The notes below the pieces were generated by a model that saw only the letters and a list, made by a program, of their open reading frames with translations, was not told the origin of the DNA and ran no database searches. Below, one piece after another: positions 24,543 to 33,610 of a DNA stretch of 64,000 nt; position 1 is the stretch's first letter; every line of letters starts with the position of its first letter. The stretch spans positions 1-64,000 of the forward strand of contig JAZNII010000094.1 of NCBI GenBank assembly GCA_045577415.1, given 5' to 3'. This DNA comes from SVTX01 sp045577415. Its GTDB lineage: Bacteria; Bacillota; Clostridia; Oscillospirales; CAG-272. Both the position numbers and the translations under genes were made by a program.

Positions 24543-24663
24543 TAGGAATGGAGTGCAGAGACGCAAAGTTTTTAATTTATTTAAAAATTATTATATATTC
24601 ACAGATTAATAACATCTGCATTGTATAATGAATGTATATTTATGTCGAATCGGAGGGTGTGTA

Positions 24664-25527
24664 ATGACCATAACAATTCCCGCGTATGCAAAGATAAATT
24701 TGTTTTTGGATATAGATTCTTTAAGGGATAATGGATATCACAATATTGTCAGTATTATGCAGAGTGTAAGCTTGCATGACGATATTACGGTGTCATATTC
24801 TTCTGATGATGTCAAAAGCATAAGCGTTTTCTGTGACAATTTCGACATTCCTTGCGATAAAAGCAATCTTGTTTACAAGGCGGCGGACATCTTTCCCGCA
24901 ACCGGAAAAATCAACGTCAACATCTGTAAACGCATCCCCGTCTCCGCAGGTCTTGCGGGAGGAAGCGCCGATGCTGCGGCAACTCTTATTGCTTTGAATG
25001 AGGTGACAGGTAACAGACTTTCAGAGGACGAGCTTTGCACGCTTGGCGCCCGTCTCGGCGCAGACGTTCCTTTCTGCATAAAGAGAGGCGCTTGTCTTGT
25101 AGAGGGAATAGGCGAGAAATTGACACCCGTAGCATCAATGCCACGTTTTCCTATCGTAATAGCTAAAAAAGGAGAGGGAATGTCCACTCCTGCCGCATAT
25201 AAGGCTCTTGACGTAAAATTTGATAATTTTACCGATTATGTCCCCAATACCGGACGCTGTGATATTCTTTTTGATCCCGATAGCCGTTTTAATCCCGAAA
25301 GCTTTTGCAGAGGATTGTTCAATATTTTTGAGACGGTAGTCGAGTCTGAAAGACCTGCGGTTACAGAGTTGAAGGAGATAATGCTTTCAGCGAATGCCGC
25401 GGGCGCTATGATGAGCGGAAGCGGAACCTCGGTCTTTGGAATATTTGACAACGAGACCGACGCCAAAGGCGCATTGACCGATCTGAAGGCTTGCGGAGCA
25501 GAGGCTCATCTGTGTTATCCGTTGTGA
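24664..25527 (+). CDS. ispE: 4-diphosphocytidyl-2-C-methyl-D-erythritol kinase
   Basis: GHMP kinase of the MEP isoprenoid pathway. I chose the ATG at 24664 (GGAGGG seven bases upstream) rather than 24628, giving 287 residues. Visible motifs are PAYAKINLFLDI with the catalytic Lys (about 10), the ATP loop PVSAGLAGGSADAAATL (about 92-108), LGADVPFCI with Asp, and GAMMSGSGTSVFGIF near the C-terminus. The other MEP genes ispG and dxr are at 56-60 kb of the same window. Confidence 0.93.
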   Translation: MTITIPAYAKINLFLDIDSLRDNGYHNIVSIMQSVSLHDDITVSYSSDDVKSISVFCDNFDIPCDKSNLVYKAADIFPATGKINVNICKRIPVSAGLAGGSADAAATLIALNEVTGNRLSEDELCTLGARLGADVPFCIKRGACLVEGIGEKLTPVASMPRFPIVIAKKGEGMSTPAAYKALDVKFDNFTDYVPNTGRCDILFDPDSRFNPESFCRGLFNIFETVVESERPAVTELKEIMLSANAAGAMMSGSGTSVFGIFDNETDAKGALTDLKACGAEAHLCYPL

Positions 25528-25537
25528 TAAAAACAAA

Positions 25538-25566
25538 ATCCGCATCTGCCAAAAACAGATGCGGAT
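25538..25566 (-). terminator. Terminator of acpP
   Basis: An 11-bp perfect stem (ATCCGCATCTG) with seven-base loop. The T-run is on the minus strand side, so it mainly ends acpP; it can also slow ispE transcripts. Confidence 0.85.
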
Positions 25567-25583
25567 AATGTATTAAAAATAAC

Positions 25584-25808
25584 TCAGGTATGAGACTCAA
25601 GGTAATCTACAACGTCACCAACGGTAATGAAGCCGTGCAGATCTTCGTCCTCGATCGTAAGATCGAATTTTTCCTCGCAAAGCATAACGAGGTCTGCCAA
25701 TTCTATGGAATTGATACCAAGATCAGAAGCAAGCTCTGCGTCAAGAGTAATAACCTCTTCCTTTACCTGAAGTTCTTCCATAAGAATATTTTTGAGTGTT
25801 TCAAACAT
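25584..25808 (-). CDS. acpP: Acyl carrier protein
   Basis: A 74-residue carrier for growing acyl chains. The start at MFETLKNIL has GGAG eight bases upstream; a further upstream in-frame codon lacks one. The phosphopantetheine-attachment Ser is about 34 in LGINSIELADLV, where the usual Asp before Ser is Asn. Helix II and the acidic ending EDEDLHGFITVGDVVDYLE are typical. No other fatty-acid genes are adjacent, so it may serve fatty acid synthesis or a separate carrier role. Confidence 0.88.
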   Translation of the reverse strand: MFETLKNILMEELQVKEEVITLDAELASDLGINSIELADLVMLCEEKFDLTIEDEDLHGFITVGDVVDYLESHT

Positions 25809-25852
25809 ATCAAAATCTCCAATCCGTCGCAAAAGCGACATATATTGACTAT

Positions 25853-25881
25853 ATTATATATATTTTTTGCAGCTTTGTCAA
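25853..25881 (-). promoter_or_regulatory. Consensus promoter for acpP
   Basis: TTGACA and TATAAT on the minus strand are 17 bases apart, 45 bases before the acpP start. Confidence 0.8.
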
Positions 25882-25941
25882 GCAATTTTTGAAAAAAGTT
25901 GTATTTTGTCATTTTTATAAAAATTTATTTCTAAGAAGGGA

Positions 25942-28257
25942 GTGGGAACGATCAACGTTTTTTATAGAAGACCCTTATTTTTGTCTTGTGTTACGTTCTT
26001 GCTCTTTTCGGTAATAGGTTATTTTGTCCCCGGCAGTTATAAGCTTCTTTTGTTATCGATTGCGATTTTAGTTGCAGTAGTATTTTTTCTCTTGCGCTTT
26101 GTGCTAAAAAGAATTTCTCCCTTTGTTTTTTTATGTGCGGTGTTATCGGTCCTTATGTCGGTTACTGCTCTGAGTTCTTCGTATCTTTTTTTCAACGTTG
26201 AAGCAAAGGCGATAGAGAAATATCATAACGAATATCACAGTATTGAAGGTTTAGTAATATCAGAACGCTATTACGGAACAAACCTTTCGGGATTTGACGT
26301 TATAGTTACTGAGATCGACGGCAAGGCTACCTATCATAAGGCAACCCTGTCATGCCAATACACGTCGATTTTAAATTCGGGAGATAAGTTCGAAGCAAAG
26401 GTGTACGGTGCCGCTTTTGAGAGTACTTCGGGAAGCTACAACGAGAAACTTGCGATGCACTCTGACAGGATATTTATTGATTATTTGTCGGAGGATGAAT
26501 TTGCGGTTGAGATAATTGATGAAAACGTATTTCACCCTAAGCTCTTTTTTAAAGATCTTAATAAAAGAATATCCTCGGTATTTAGACAGAAGCTTGACGG
26601 ACAGACCGCCGACATGTGTTCTGCTATCTTTCTCGGCAATAGGGATGCATTATCAAATACAGTGAGACGCGACTTTACCAGAGCAGGGGCGGCGCATATC
26701 CTTGCGCTCAGTGGAATGCACATGAGCATTATTATGGGATTTTTTATGCTCGTGCTTAAAAAACTGAGAATCGATCGCAAGATTATCGCAGTTATTCTTT
26801 CAGTGTGTGCCGTATTTTATCTTTTTCTTACGGGATTTCAGATATCTGCGGCAAGGTCGGTGATCATGCTGCTCTGCGTTTATGCATCGTGGCTTTTGAA
26901 ACAATCACCCGACCCTTTGACGTCTCTTATGATATCCGCGACGGCACTTATGCTGATGTTCCCGGGATCGGTCATTGATGCCGCGTATTGGATGTCATTT
27001 GCGGCAACTCTCGGTATTCTTGTTTATATGCAACCGTTTACCGAGCATATAAGAGACTTGCTCTCACCTTACAATATACCGAATTTCTTGAAAAGATGGG
27101 TAATAAGGTTAACGGCTTTTATCGCAACGTCGATCTTTGCTATGGTTCCTCTAATCATAGTACTATGTATCTTTATCAAGCAATATTCGTTTTATTCAAT
27201 TATTTCGTCCGTGGTATTGTCACTGCCAACGGCGGGAATTATATTAATATCCTTGCTGTTTATCATTTTTTCAAATGTAGGAGCGATCTCTGCTTTTTTA
27301 GCTAACGCATTGACTACTCTGACCGAATTTATGATCGGATTTTGCGAAAATCTCTCGGATACCGAAAACGCCGTTGTTTCGTTGAACTATCCCTTTATTC
27401 TGATCATAGCAGCTATTATAGGTATAGCTTTGATGTATTCCTTGATTGTCGATCATAGAAATATGTTTATTTCCTTGATCCCATACGTTGTTGCAATAAT
27501 TATCTTTGTTTCCGCAATTTCGTTATATATCGGTTCGGGACGTGGAGGTGTTAACGTAACGTACATAAACGCATCATCGCAAACGGATATGCTGGTCATG
27601 ACCGATAGTATCGGAAACGCTGTGATATGCGATGTGGGAGGCGGAAGTAAGTCGTCATATTATCTGGCATTGGATACTCTGTATTCCGAGAGAGCGACCG
27701 AGATCAAGTCTATCGTGTTGACTAAGTATGCCACGATCCATTCCTCATCATTATATGAAATGTTTACGTCTGAAAAGGTGAGAGAACTGTGGGTTCCATA
27801 TCCTGAGACCGATGATGATTATTATAAAATGATGTTCGTGTCGGAGCTTGCAGAAAGGTATGGGGTAGAAGTACGCGTTTATGAATATGGAGAACGCTTA
27901 TATGTTTTTGAGCATACGACCATAGTTATAAACAATTATTATATTGACCGCTCTGTGAGACCTATTTCCTTGGTTTCGGTTACCACGAGAAATGATAGAT
28001 TGACGTATTGCTCGCCTGCATTCAACGAATGTGACGCAACAGACGATATCTATGCCGAGTTTTGCAAATCTGAGTTTATAGTTTTCGGAGACGCGGGACC
28101 GAAGTCAAAAACCTATTACAGTATTCCCCCAAACGACGTTACCGAGGTTGTGGCGTTTAGTGACGATATTAGAGTTTCTTATTTTAAAGAAAACGGGACG
28201 AACAACGCAAAATACTATAAGGTTTCGGATGTTTGCAGATTTAGGTTAGAAGAATAA
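25942..28257 (+). CDS. comEC: ComEC/Rec2-family DNA-uptake channel with degenerate MBL domain
   Basis: A 771-residue polytopic membrane protein. Three N-terminal spans, a DUF4131-type outside region (about 90-190) and the Competence core follow; the core motif is RAGAAHILALSGMHMSIIMG (about 248-267). The C-terminal domain (about 525-760) matches the metallo-beta-lactamase-like end, but the HxHxDH site is replaced by LTKYATIHSSSLYEM. The start is uncertain: GTG at 25942 lies inside the AAGGGAG ribosome site, and the codon at ideal spacing is ATC (25951). ComEC imports single-stranded DNA in transformable bacteria; whether this one is active is unknown. Confidence 0.85.
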   Translation: MGTINVFYRRPLFLSCVTFLLFSVIGYFVPGSYKLLLLSIAILVAVVFFLLRFVLKRISPFVFLCAVLSVLMSVTALSSSYLFFNVEAKAIEKYHNEYHSIEGLVISERYYGTNLSGFDVIVTEIDGKATYHKATLSCQYTSILNSGDKFEAKVYGAAFESTSGSYNEKLAMHSDRIFIDYLSEDEFAVEIIDENVFHPKLFFKDLNKRISSVFRQKLDGQTADMCSAIFLGNRDALSNTVRRDFTRAGAAHILALSGMHMSIIMGFFMLVLKKLRIDRKIIAVILSVCAVFYLFLTGFQISAARSVIMLLCVYASWLLKQSPDPLTSLMISATALMLMFPGSVIDAAYWMSFAATLGILVYMQPFTEHIRDLLSPYNIPNFLKRWVIRLTAFIATSIFAMVPLIIVLCIFIKQYSFYSIISSVVLSLPTAGIILISLLFIIFSNVGAISAFLANALTTLTEFMIGFCENLSDTENAVVSLNYPFILIIAAIIGIALMYSLIVDHRNMFISLIPYVVAIIIFVSAISLYIGSGRGGVNVTYINASSQTDMLVMTDSIGNAVICDVGGGSKSSYYLALDTLYSERATEIKSIVLTKYATIHSSSLYEMFTSEKVRELWVPYPETDDDYYKMMFVSELAERYGVEVRVYEYGERLYVFEHTTIVINNYYIDRSVRPISLVSVTTRNDRLTYCSPAFNECDATDDIYAEFCKSEFIVFGDAGPKSKTYYSIPPNDVTEVVAFSDDIRVSYFKENGTNNAKYYKVSDVCRFRLEE

Positions 28258-28274
28258 AAAAGGAAAACAGACAA

Positions 28275-29078
28275 ATGAAAATCAGTAAATATAAAATAGA
28301 GACAGACAAGAAGGGAATTTGCCTTAAGCTGGCGGTTGTGTCCGATCTTCACGCAAGACCTTATAAACAAGTAGTTGAAGCGTTAGAAACGATAAAACCC
28401 GACGCGATCCTCATGCCGGGAGACATCGTAGAGATCGCGGCAGATTACATGAATAAAAGAAATCAAAACGGATTGAATTTTCTTGAGACCGCATCAAGGA
28501 TTGCACCATGCTACTATTGCTACGGAAATCACGAGATCTTTTATTCCCACGCTAAATTTGGGCATTCCAAAACTCCTGATGAAAAATTAGGATTGGAGTA
28601 TCTGGATCGCATCAACTCTTACGGTATAAATATAGTGAACGATAAATATACAGAGATAAAGCTTTCAGGCAAAAACGGTAGTCAAGATGTAGAAAAGATC
28701 TTGGTGGGAGGACTTGTTTGCGGCAGAGATATGGATCCATCGCTAAATATGCCGTTGCCAAATTTTGAATTTCTGTCTGAATTTAACGCGGAAGATGGAT
28801 TTAAGATATTACTGTGCCACTATCCGCATTATTATGAAAAGCATCTCAAGGGTTCGAGCTTTGATCTGATACTGTCGGGACACGCTCACGGTGGACAGTG
28901 GAGATTTTTCGGCAGGGCGGTATATGCGCCGCATCAAGGCATATTGCCCCAATACACATCGGGAATATATGACGGCAGACACATTATCAGCCGCGGAGCT
29001 TCAAACAACGTAAAGCCGATCCCTCGCCTTTTCAATCCGTGTGAGGTCTTGGAAATACAGATCGAAAGTAAAAAATAG
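28275..29078 (+). CDS. Calcineurin-like metallophosphoesterase
   Basis: The 267 residues show all metal-ligand motifs of the YkuE-like group: VSDLHARP (about 24-31), MPGDIVE, CYGNHEIFYSH, LLCHYPHYY and LSGHAHGGQWRFFG. Unlike many YkuE-type enzymes it has no obvious membrane anchor or Tat signal, so it is probably cytosolic. It starts 17 bases after comEC on the same strand and is probably co-transcribed. Substrate unknown; cell-wall lipid or nucleotide substrates are possible. Confidence 0.88.
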   Translation: MKISKYKIETDKKGICLKLAVVSDLHARPYKQVVEALETIKPDAILMPGDIVEIAADYMNKRNQNGLNFLETASRIAPCYYCYGNHEIFYSHAKFGHSKTPDEKLGLEYLDRINSYGINIVNDKYTEIKLSGKNGSQDVEKILVGGLVCGRDMDPSLNMPLPNFEFLSEFNAEDGFKILLCHYPHYYEKHLKGSSFDLILSGHAHGGQWRFFGRAVYAPHQGILPQYTSGIYDGRHIISRGASNNVKPIPRLFNPCEVLEIQIESKK

Positions 29079-29087
29079 TAAAAAACG

Positions 29088-29118
29088 ATACGGGAATCAG
29101 TGTTACTGATTCCCGTAT
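29088..29118. terminator. Bidirectional terminator overlapping a coding end
   Basis: A 13-bp perfect stem (ATACGGGAATCAG) with a five-base loop. The TAA stop of the minus-strand gene at 29103-29579 lies in the loop, so the right arm encodes its last residues. Confidence 0.85.
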
Positions 29119-29579
29119 TTTATACAACCAAGCTCATCTAAAATCTTGTCAAGCTCTTTGTCGCTGTTTACCTTTATTCCGATTGAGAGATCCTGTCTGT
29201 CGGAGGCGGGTAGTGAAGCAATAACGATGCTTTTCTCGTCAACAAGTAAGTTTTCCTCGTTATATATTCCTACCATGCCGTTATGATCCTTAACAGTATA
29301 GTGTGTTTCGATCTTATTGTCTTGCGGTTGGGCATCGGATTGATTAATTCCCATATTCGAGCCATCTGCATCGCAAATAGACGCGTTTTGAGCCTTCAAC
29401 TGTCTTGTTAACGAGTTTATAACGGTACGAAGATCAAATATTCTGTTTTTGAGATCGTTTATGCCTGATCTCATTTTATTATACGATTCTTTAGCTTTAT
29501 AATTTGAATAGGCGCTAAGGAGCGATGCTGAAAGCAACGCAGTCGCAGTAGCAAACCGAGCCATTTTTACAAGTTTCAT
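29103..29579 (-). CDS. Membrane-anchored coiled-coil protein, unknown
   Basis: 158 residues. A basic start (MKLVKMAR) and a hydrophobic stretch (about 9-24) look like an anchor or uncleaved signal. A coiled coil with MRSGINDLKNRIFDLRTVIN (about 36-55) and a polar linker follow. A small C-terminal domain contains YTVKDHNGMVGIYNEENLLV, which resembles the BofC C-terminal-like fold of YpeB/spore-associated proteins in hydrophobic pattern only. I do not recognise the family. It is a single-gene unit divergent from PBP1A. Confidence 0.65.
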   Translation of the reverse strand: MKLVKMARFATATALLSASLLSAYSNYKAKESYNKMRSGINDLKNRIFDLRTVINSLTRQLKAQNASICDADGSNMGINQSDAQPQDNKIETHYTVKDHNGMVGIYNEENLLVDEKSIVIASLPASDRQDLSIGIKVNSDKELDKILDELGCIKYGNQ

Positions 29580-29702
29580 CTATATATACCTCTGCTTATC
29601 ATAAGAATTAAAAATTACACTCGTATTTTTTGCAGCTTTAACTGATATAATTCGTCTTTTGCGGAAAAATATATTTGCGGAAGTAACGGAGGGTAAATAA
29701 AG

Positions 29703-31757
29703 ATGAAACGTTTTTTGAAGGTTTTACTTATTGTTATAACAGTGGCGTCGTTGGTATCAACTACCGTAATATCGATCGGAGCGGTTTATTTGTCTCGATA
29801 TTCAGGCAGCAGAGTTAACGAGGAGCTGCTTAAAAATGACCCTTATTCGGGCAAAACCGAATTTTATTACTTCGATTTTGATGAAACTAACGGCAAATGC
29901 GCTGTGCCGAGAAAAATAGAAGGAGCTTATCTTGATAACGGCATTAAATATAAATACACATCCTTTGGAGAACTTCCCGATAATCTTATCAACGCCTTTA
30001 TTGCTATTGAGGACAAACGCTTTTACGAACATAGAGGTATAGATATACTTCGTAGCGGAAAGGCGGTTGTAAGCTACGTTTGGGGCGATGGAGGCTTTGG
30101 AGGATCCACCATAACTCAGCAGCTTGTAAAAAATATTACGGGACGAAATGAGATAACGGTTGACCGTAAGCTTTCGGAAGCCTTTTCCGCCTTAAGACTT
30201 GAACAAGATTTAGACAAGAGCGAGATATTGGAGCAATATCTGAACGTTATTAATCTATCCGAGGGGTGTAGGGGGGTTGGCGCGGCGGCAGAGCTTTTTT
30301 ATTCAAAGCAAGTAAAAGATCTGACCCTTTCCGAATCTGCCACGATAGCCGCTATTACCAATAATCCGTCACTTTATAATCCGATAAAGCATCCCGAAAA
30401 CAATATCAAGAGACGAAATATCGTTCTTGAGTGTATGTACGAACAAAATTATATTACTAAAGACGAATATGAAGATGCGGTTAGCCAACCTATAACGCTT
30501 GATCTTTCTGTGGACGCGGATAGGAGGATAAATTCTTGGTATATTGATATGGTTACGGAGGACGTGATAAACGACCTTTGCGCAAAATTCGGACTAACTA
30601 CAAGCTCTGCCTCTTTGATGCTTTACAGAGGCGGATTTAAGATATACACTGCCATGGATGCAGAGATACAGAAAACAGTTGAAGGGTATTACTCCGACGA
30701 ATATAATTTTCCAATAGACGATCAAGGAAATATGGCTCAATCTGCGATGATCGTTATTGACCCGTATACGGGAGACATTCTTGGCGTCGCTGGAGCGATA
30801 GGTGAAAAAAAAGGGAACCGTCTGCAAAGCTTTGCAACAAACACCAAACGTCCTCCCGGATCAACGATCAAACCGCTTTCCGTATATGCGCCCGCCATTG
30901 ATAAAGGACTTATCAGTTGGTCATCGCAAATAGACGATTCCCCCGTTGTCGCGGAAACAGATAAGAGTCGCGCGTGGCCGCAAAACGTTGACAGAAAATA
31001 CGTAGGACCTGTTGACGTAAAATACGCAATAGAGCATTCGTTGAATACTGTTGCGGTAAAAGTCCTTGACCTTGTGGGAGCAGAGAAATCGATGGATTTT
31101 TTGAAAAATAAGTTGTTGCTATCAAGTCTCGATGAAAAGCATGATATAGGTCCTGCATCTCTCGCTTTGGGACAACCCTCCAATGGAGTGACACTTCGCG
31201 AGTTAACCGCGGCGTATTCGATTTTTCAAGAGGGAATTATGAGCAAGCCTCGCTCATATTATAAAGTTACCGATGCCGCAGGCAGAATAATTCTTGATAA
31301 TACGCCAAAACAGGAGGCGGTCATATCAAGAGAGAGCGCCGCAATAATGACGAAGCTTCTTCAAACGGTGGTGGATTCAGGAACCGCATCGGGAAAGATA
31401 ACCCTTGATAATAGAATTGAGGTTGCAGGCAAATCGGGCACCTCAGGAAACAGCTGCGACAGATTTTTCATAGGCTACACCCCCGAGATTCTTGCAGGAG
31501 TATGGTTTGGATACGAATATCCCAAAACCCTTGAAGGGTTTGGAGGAAATCTGTCGGTCTATATTTGGGACGACGTTGTAAGTGAGATATATGGGAACAG
31601 CAAGCGATACGGAAAATCGAGCTTTACAGTTCCCGATACGGTACAGAAGTTGACCTATAAAAAGCCAAACACCGTCCAAAATAATGGCGATGGGGGATTG
31701 ACGGAATACACCTTTGATGACGGTTGGTTTAATATTAAATTTCATAAAGACGAATGA
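29703..31757 (+). CDS. Class A penicillin-binding protein (PBP1A type)
   Basis: Bifunctional peptidoglycan glycosyltransferase/transpeptidase. The 684 residues have an N-terminal anchor (about 7-29). The GT51 domain shows AIEDKRFYEHRGID (catalytic Glu about 103), GGSTITQQLVKN and KLSEAFSALRLEQ. The transpeptidase domain has the active Ser in RPPGSTIKPLS (about 388), SLN in EHSLNTVAVK, and KSGTSG (about 578). All catalytic motifs are intact. A terminator follows at 31766. Confidence 0.94.
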   Translation: MKRFLKVLLIVITVASLVSTTVISIGAVYLSRYSGSRVNEELLKNDPYSGKTEFYYFDFDETNGKCAVPRKIEGAYLDNGIKYKYTSFGELPDNLINAFIAIEDKRFYEHRGIDILRSGKAVVSYVWGDGGFGGSTITQQLVKNITGRNEITVDRKLSEAFSALRLEQDLDKSEILEQYLNVINLSEGCRGVGAAAELFYSKQVKDLTLSESATIAAITNNPSLYNPIKHPENNIKRRNIVLECMYEQNYITKDEYEDAVSQPITLDLSVDADRRINSWYIDMVTEDVINDLCAKFGLTTSSASLMLYRGGFKIYTAMDAEIQKTVEGYYSDEYNFPIDDQGNMAQSAMIVIDPYTGDILGVAGAIGEKKGNRLQSFATNTKRPPGSTIKPLSVYAPAIDKGLISWSSQIDDSPVVAETDKSRAWPQNVDRKYVGPVDVKYAIEHSLNTVAVKVLDLVGAEKSMDFLKNKLLLSSLDEKHDIGPASLALGQPSNGVTLRELTAAYSIFQEGIMSKPRSYYKVTDAAGRIILDNTPKQEAVISRESAAIMTKLLQTVVDSGTASGKITLDNRIEVAGKSGTSGNSCDRFFIGYTPEILAGVWFGYEYPKTLEGFGGNLSVYIWDDVVSEIYGNSKRYGKSSFTVPDTVQKLTYKKPNTVQNNGDGGLTEYTFDDGWFNIKFHKDE

Positions 31758-31765
31758 TTCTTCAT

Positions 31766-31798
31766 AAACTGTGTTAACGACCGTTAACACAGTTTTTT
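31766..31798 (+). terminator. Terminator after PBP1A
   Basis: A 14-bp stem (AAACTGTGTTAACG) with a two-base gap at the tip and a T-run. The next gene's ribosome site (GAGGTG) follows directly. Confidence 0.85.
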
Positions 31799-31808
31799 GA
31801 GGTGCGAT

Positions 31809-32309
31809 ATGTCTGTAAAAGCAAAAAACAATAATCTTTCCTTGATAATGGGCTGCATTTTTGCCGTTATCGGTATTGCCGTTATATTTACATCGGGCAG
31901 TCCATTTGATCTGATGCATAAAATAAGCATGCATCAGATCATGCCTCCAATATGGTTGTGGTGCTTGTCTACAGTCATTTTTGATTTCTTGGTGGGCTTT
32001 GCTCTCGGACTGGTCTGTGCAGAGATCTTTTCCAAGCACATCTGCAGAGAAAGGGAAGTAAGCGCATATCAGGGGTGTATATTTTTTATTGCGTCATTTT
32101 TGCTGTTTTTGGCTCATTATCCAATGCTTTTCGTGGCGGAAAGATTGGTGTTGGCACTCTTAATTGCTATTGTCTCGTTAGTATGCGCGGGAATTTGTTT
32201 TGTGTTTTGGACAAAAATCTCGCCAATGGCTGCCATAATAACAGGAGTCTATGTGCTTTGGCTTGCTTACTTATCGTTTATAAATGGCTATATTATCTTG
32301 AATATATAA
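31809..32309 (+). CDS. TspO/MBR-like five-span membrane protein
   Basis: 166 residues with about five hydrophobic spans and GAGGTG before the ATG. The second span begins with PPIWLWCLSTVIFDFLVG and the last reads VLWLAYLSFINGYIILN. This echoes TspO, whose spans start with PPGWVF and end in a YLNxxIxxLN pattern. TspO proteins bind porphyrins and affect stress responses. Conservation is weak, several TspO Trp residues are missing, and the assignment is tentative. Confidence 0.5.
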   Translation: MSVKAKNNNLSLIMGCIFAVIGIAVIFTSGSPFDLMHKISMHQIMPPIWLWCLSTVIFDFLVGFALGLVCAEIFSKHICREREVSAYQGCIFFIASFLLFLAHYPMLFVAERLVLALLIAIVSLVCAGICFVFWTKISPMAAIITGVYVLWLAYLSFINGYIILNI

Positions 32310-32333
32310 ATAACAAATTTTGCAAAATATCTA

Positions 32334-32362
32334 TTGACAAACTCTGAAAAGTATAGTATAAT
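32334..32362 (+). promoter_or_regulatory. Perfect consensus promoter
   Basis: TTGACA and TATAAT are separated by 17 bases, 39 bases before the lipoprotein gene. Confidence 0.85.
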
Positions 32363-32400
32363 CTATTTTAGTTATTAATACCTTTTTGGAGGAAAGTTTG

Positions 32401-32886
32401 ATGAAGGCTTTTAGAATTTTGGCAGTAGTTCTCGTTTGCGTTATGCTGAGTTGCTCGTTCATCGCCTGTGACGAGGCGGATCTTAGTGCAATCGTATTGC
32501 CCGAGAGAGACTTTTATGATATGAAGGTTTCGTTCCAGGTCGCAAATGATATGGGTGAAATCATTATTGATGCCGAAGATTATAACTATAAGGGACATGA
32601 GACTCCCACGATCCTCAATATTATTAGTGACTATCTCGCAATTGAGGTTAATATGAAGTGTGTTATACAGGATAACACCTTGGTTCAGATCGGAACTGCA
32701 GCATCTTGCAAGGCAAGCATTGATAAAGGTGACTATTGGGCGTTTGCCGAGGGCATAGGTCACAACGTTGGTGCTTTGATTGAGGACGATAAGCTTCAGA
32801 ACAAGACCTTTGTAAACGACCAGAGAATGAGCGACTATATCGTCGAAGACGGCGGCGCTTTCACTATTGTTCTCATAAGAGGTTGA
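32401..32886 (+). CDS. Lipoprotein with DUF4430-like domain
   Basis: 161 residues. The signal peptide has hydrophobic core ILAVVLVCVML and a probable lipobox ending in Cys about 23 (SFIAC), with an alternative at Cys 18. The mature part matches the DUF4430 pattern seen beside cobalamin-binding proteins: TPTILNIISDYLAIE near the start and the ending DGGAFTIVLIRG. The domain's ligand is unknown in general. GGAGGAAAG precedes the ATG. It is its own transcription unit with promoter and terminator, so probably well expressed. Confidence 0.7.
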   Translation: MKAFRILAVVLVCVMLSCSFIACDEADLSAIVLPERDFYDMKVSFQVANDMGEIIIDAEDYNYKGHETPTILNIISDYLAIEVNMKCVIQDNTLVQIGTAASCKASIDKGDYWAFAEGIGHNVGALIEDDKLQNKTFVNDQRMSDYIVEDGGAFTIVLIRG

Positions 32887-32897
32887 TTAAGACAATT

Positions 32898-32933
32898 AAA
32901 CCTACTTTCCGTTAAAGGAAGGTAGGTTTTGTT
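32898..32933 (+). terminator. Terminator after lipoprotein gene
   Basis: Arms AAACCTACTTTCC and GGAAGGTAGGTTT with one G-T pair, six-base loop and T-rich tail. Confidence 0.85.
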
Positions 32934-32967
32934 TATTAAATATTATTAATATCAAGGAAGTTTATTT

Positions 32968-33549
32968 ATGCTTATTTCAATTACCGGTAAATTAGGAAGC
33001 GGAAAATCTACAGTCTGCAACATTTTAAAAGAAAAATACGGATATCAGATATTTAGTACGGGTACGATAAACCGTGAGTTTGCCAGAAGCCTTGGCATTA
33101 CTACGCTTGAACTGAATGAAAGGCTTAAGGAGGATCCTTCTCTTGATAAGGAAATAGACGGAACCGTCACAAGGCTTTCTGTTGAAAAAAAGGATGAGAA
33201 GCTTATATTTGATTCGAGAATGGCTTGGCATTTTGCTAAGGACACGTTTAAGATATTTCTTACGATCGATCCTATGGAGGCAGCTTGCCGCGTTATGAAA
33301 AATCAACGAGGCGCTGAGGAGCATTACGAAAGCGTTGAAGATGCGTGTCAGGGACTTCTTAAAAGAGGAAATGTTGAAAGAGAGCGCTTTATCCAGATAT
33401 ACGGCGTGGATTATTTTGACCATAATAACTATGATCTCATTGTCGATACTACCTCTCGCACTCCCGATGAAATAGTTAGCATAATAATGGAGAATTATGA
33501 AAGCTACTGTACTTCTGCCGAGACTTTCGTTTCTCCGAAGGAAATGTGA
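32968..33549 (+). CDS. Cytidylate-kinase-like P-loop kinase
   Basis: 193 residues. The Walker A motif GKLGSGKSTVC (about 7-17) is followed by YQIFSTGTINREFARSLG, where the STG-x-xxR pattern matches the archaeal-type CMP kinase group. DSRMAWHFAK and the lid-like RGAEEHYESVEDA are also consistent. It probably phosphorylates CMP/dCMP or a related nucleotide, but the NMP-binding insert of bacterial Cmk is absent, so the substrate is uncertain. Isolated by terminators on both sides. Confidence 0.78.
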   Translation: MLISITGKLGSGKSTVCNILKEKYGYQIFSTGTINREFARSLGITTLELNERLKEDPSLDKEIDGTVTRLSVEKKDEKLIFDSRMAWHFAKDTFKIFLTIDPMEAACRVMKNQRGAEEHYESVEDACQGLLKRGNVERERFIQIYGVDYFDHNNYDLIVDTTSRTPDEIVSIIMENYESYCTSAETFVSPKEM

Positions 33550-33570
33550 TGTTTTGAAAGATTATGAAAT

Positions 33571-33600
33571 AAAAAAATCCGACGTGCAGTCGGATTTTTT
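33571..33600. terminator. Bidirectional terminator
   Basis: Arms of 12-13 bases (AAAAAATCCGAC and GTCGGATTTTTT) with a five-base loop, between convergent genes. Confidence 0.9.
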
Positions 33601-33610
33601 TATGTAAAAA

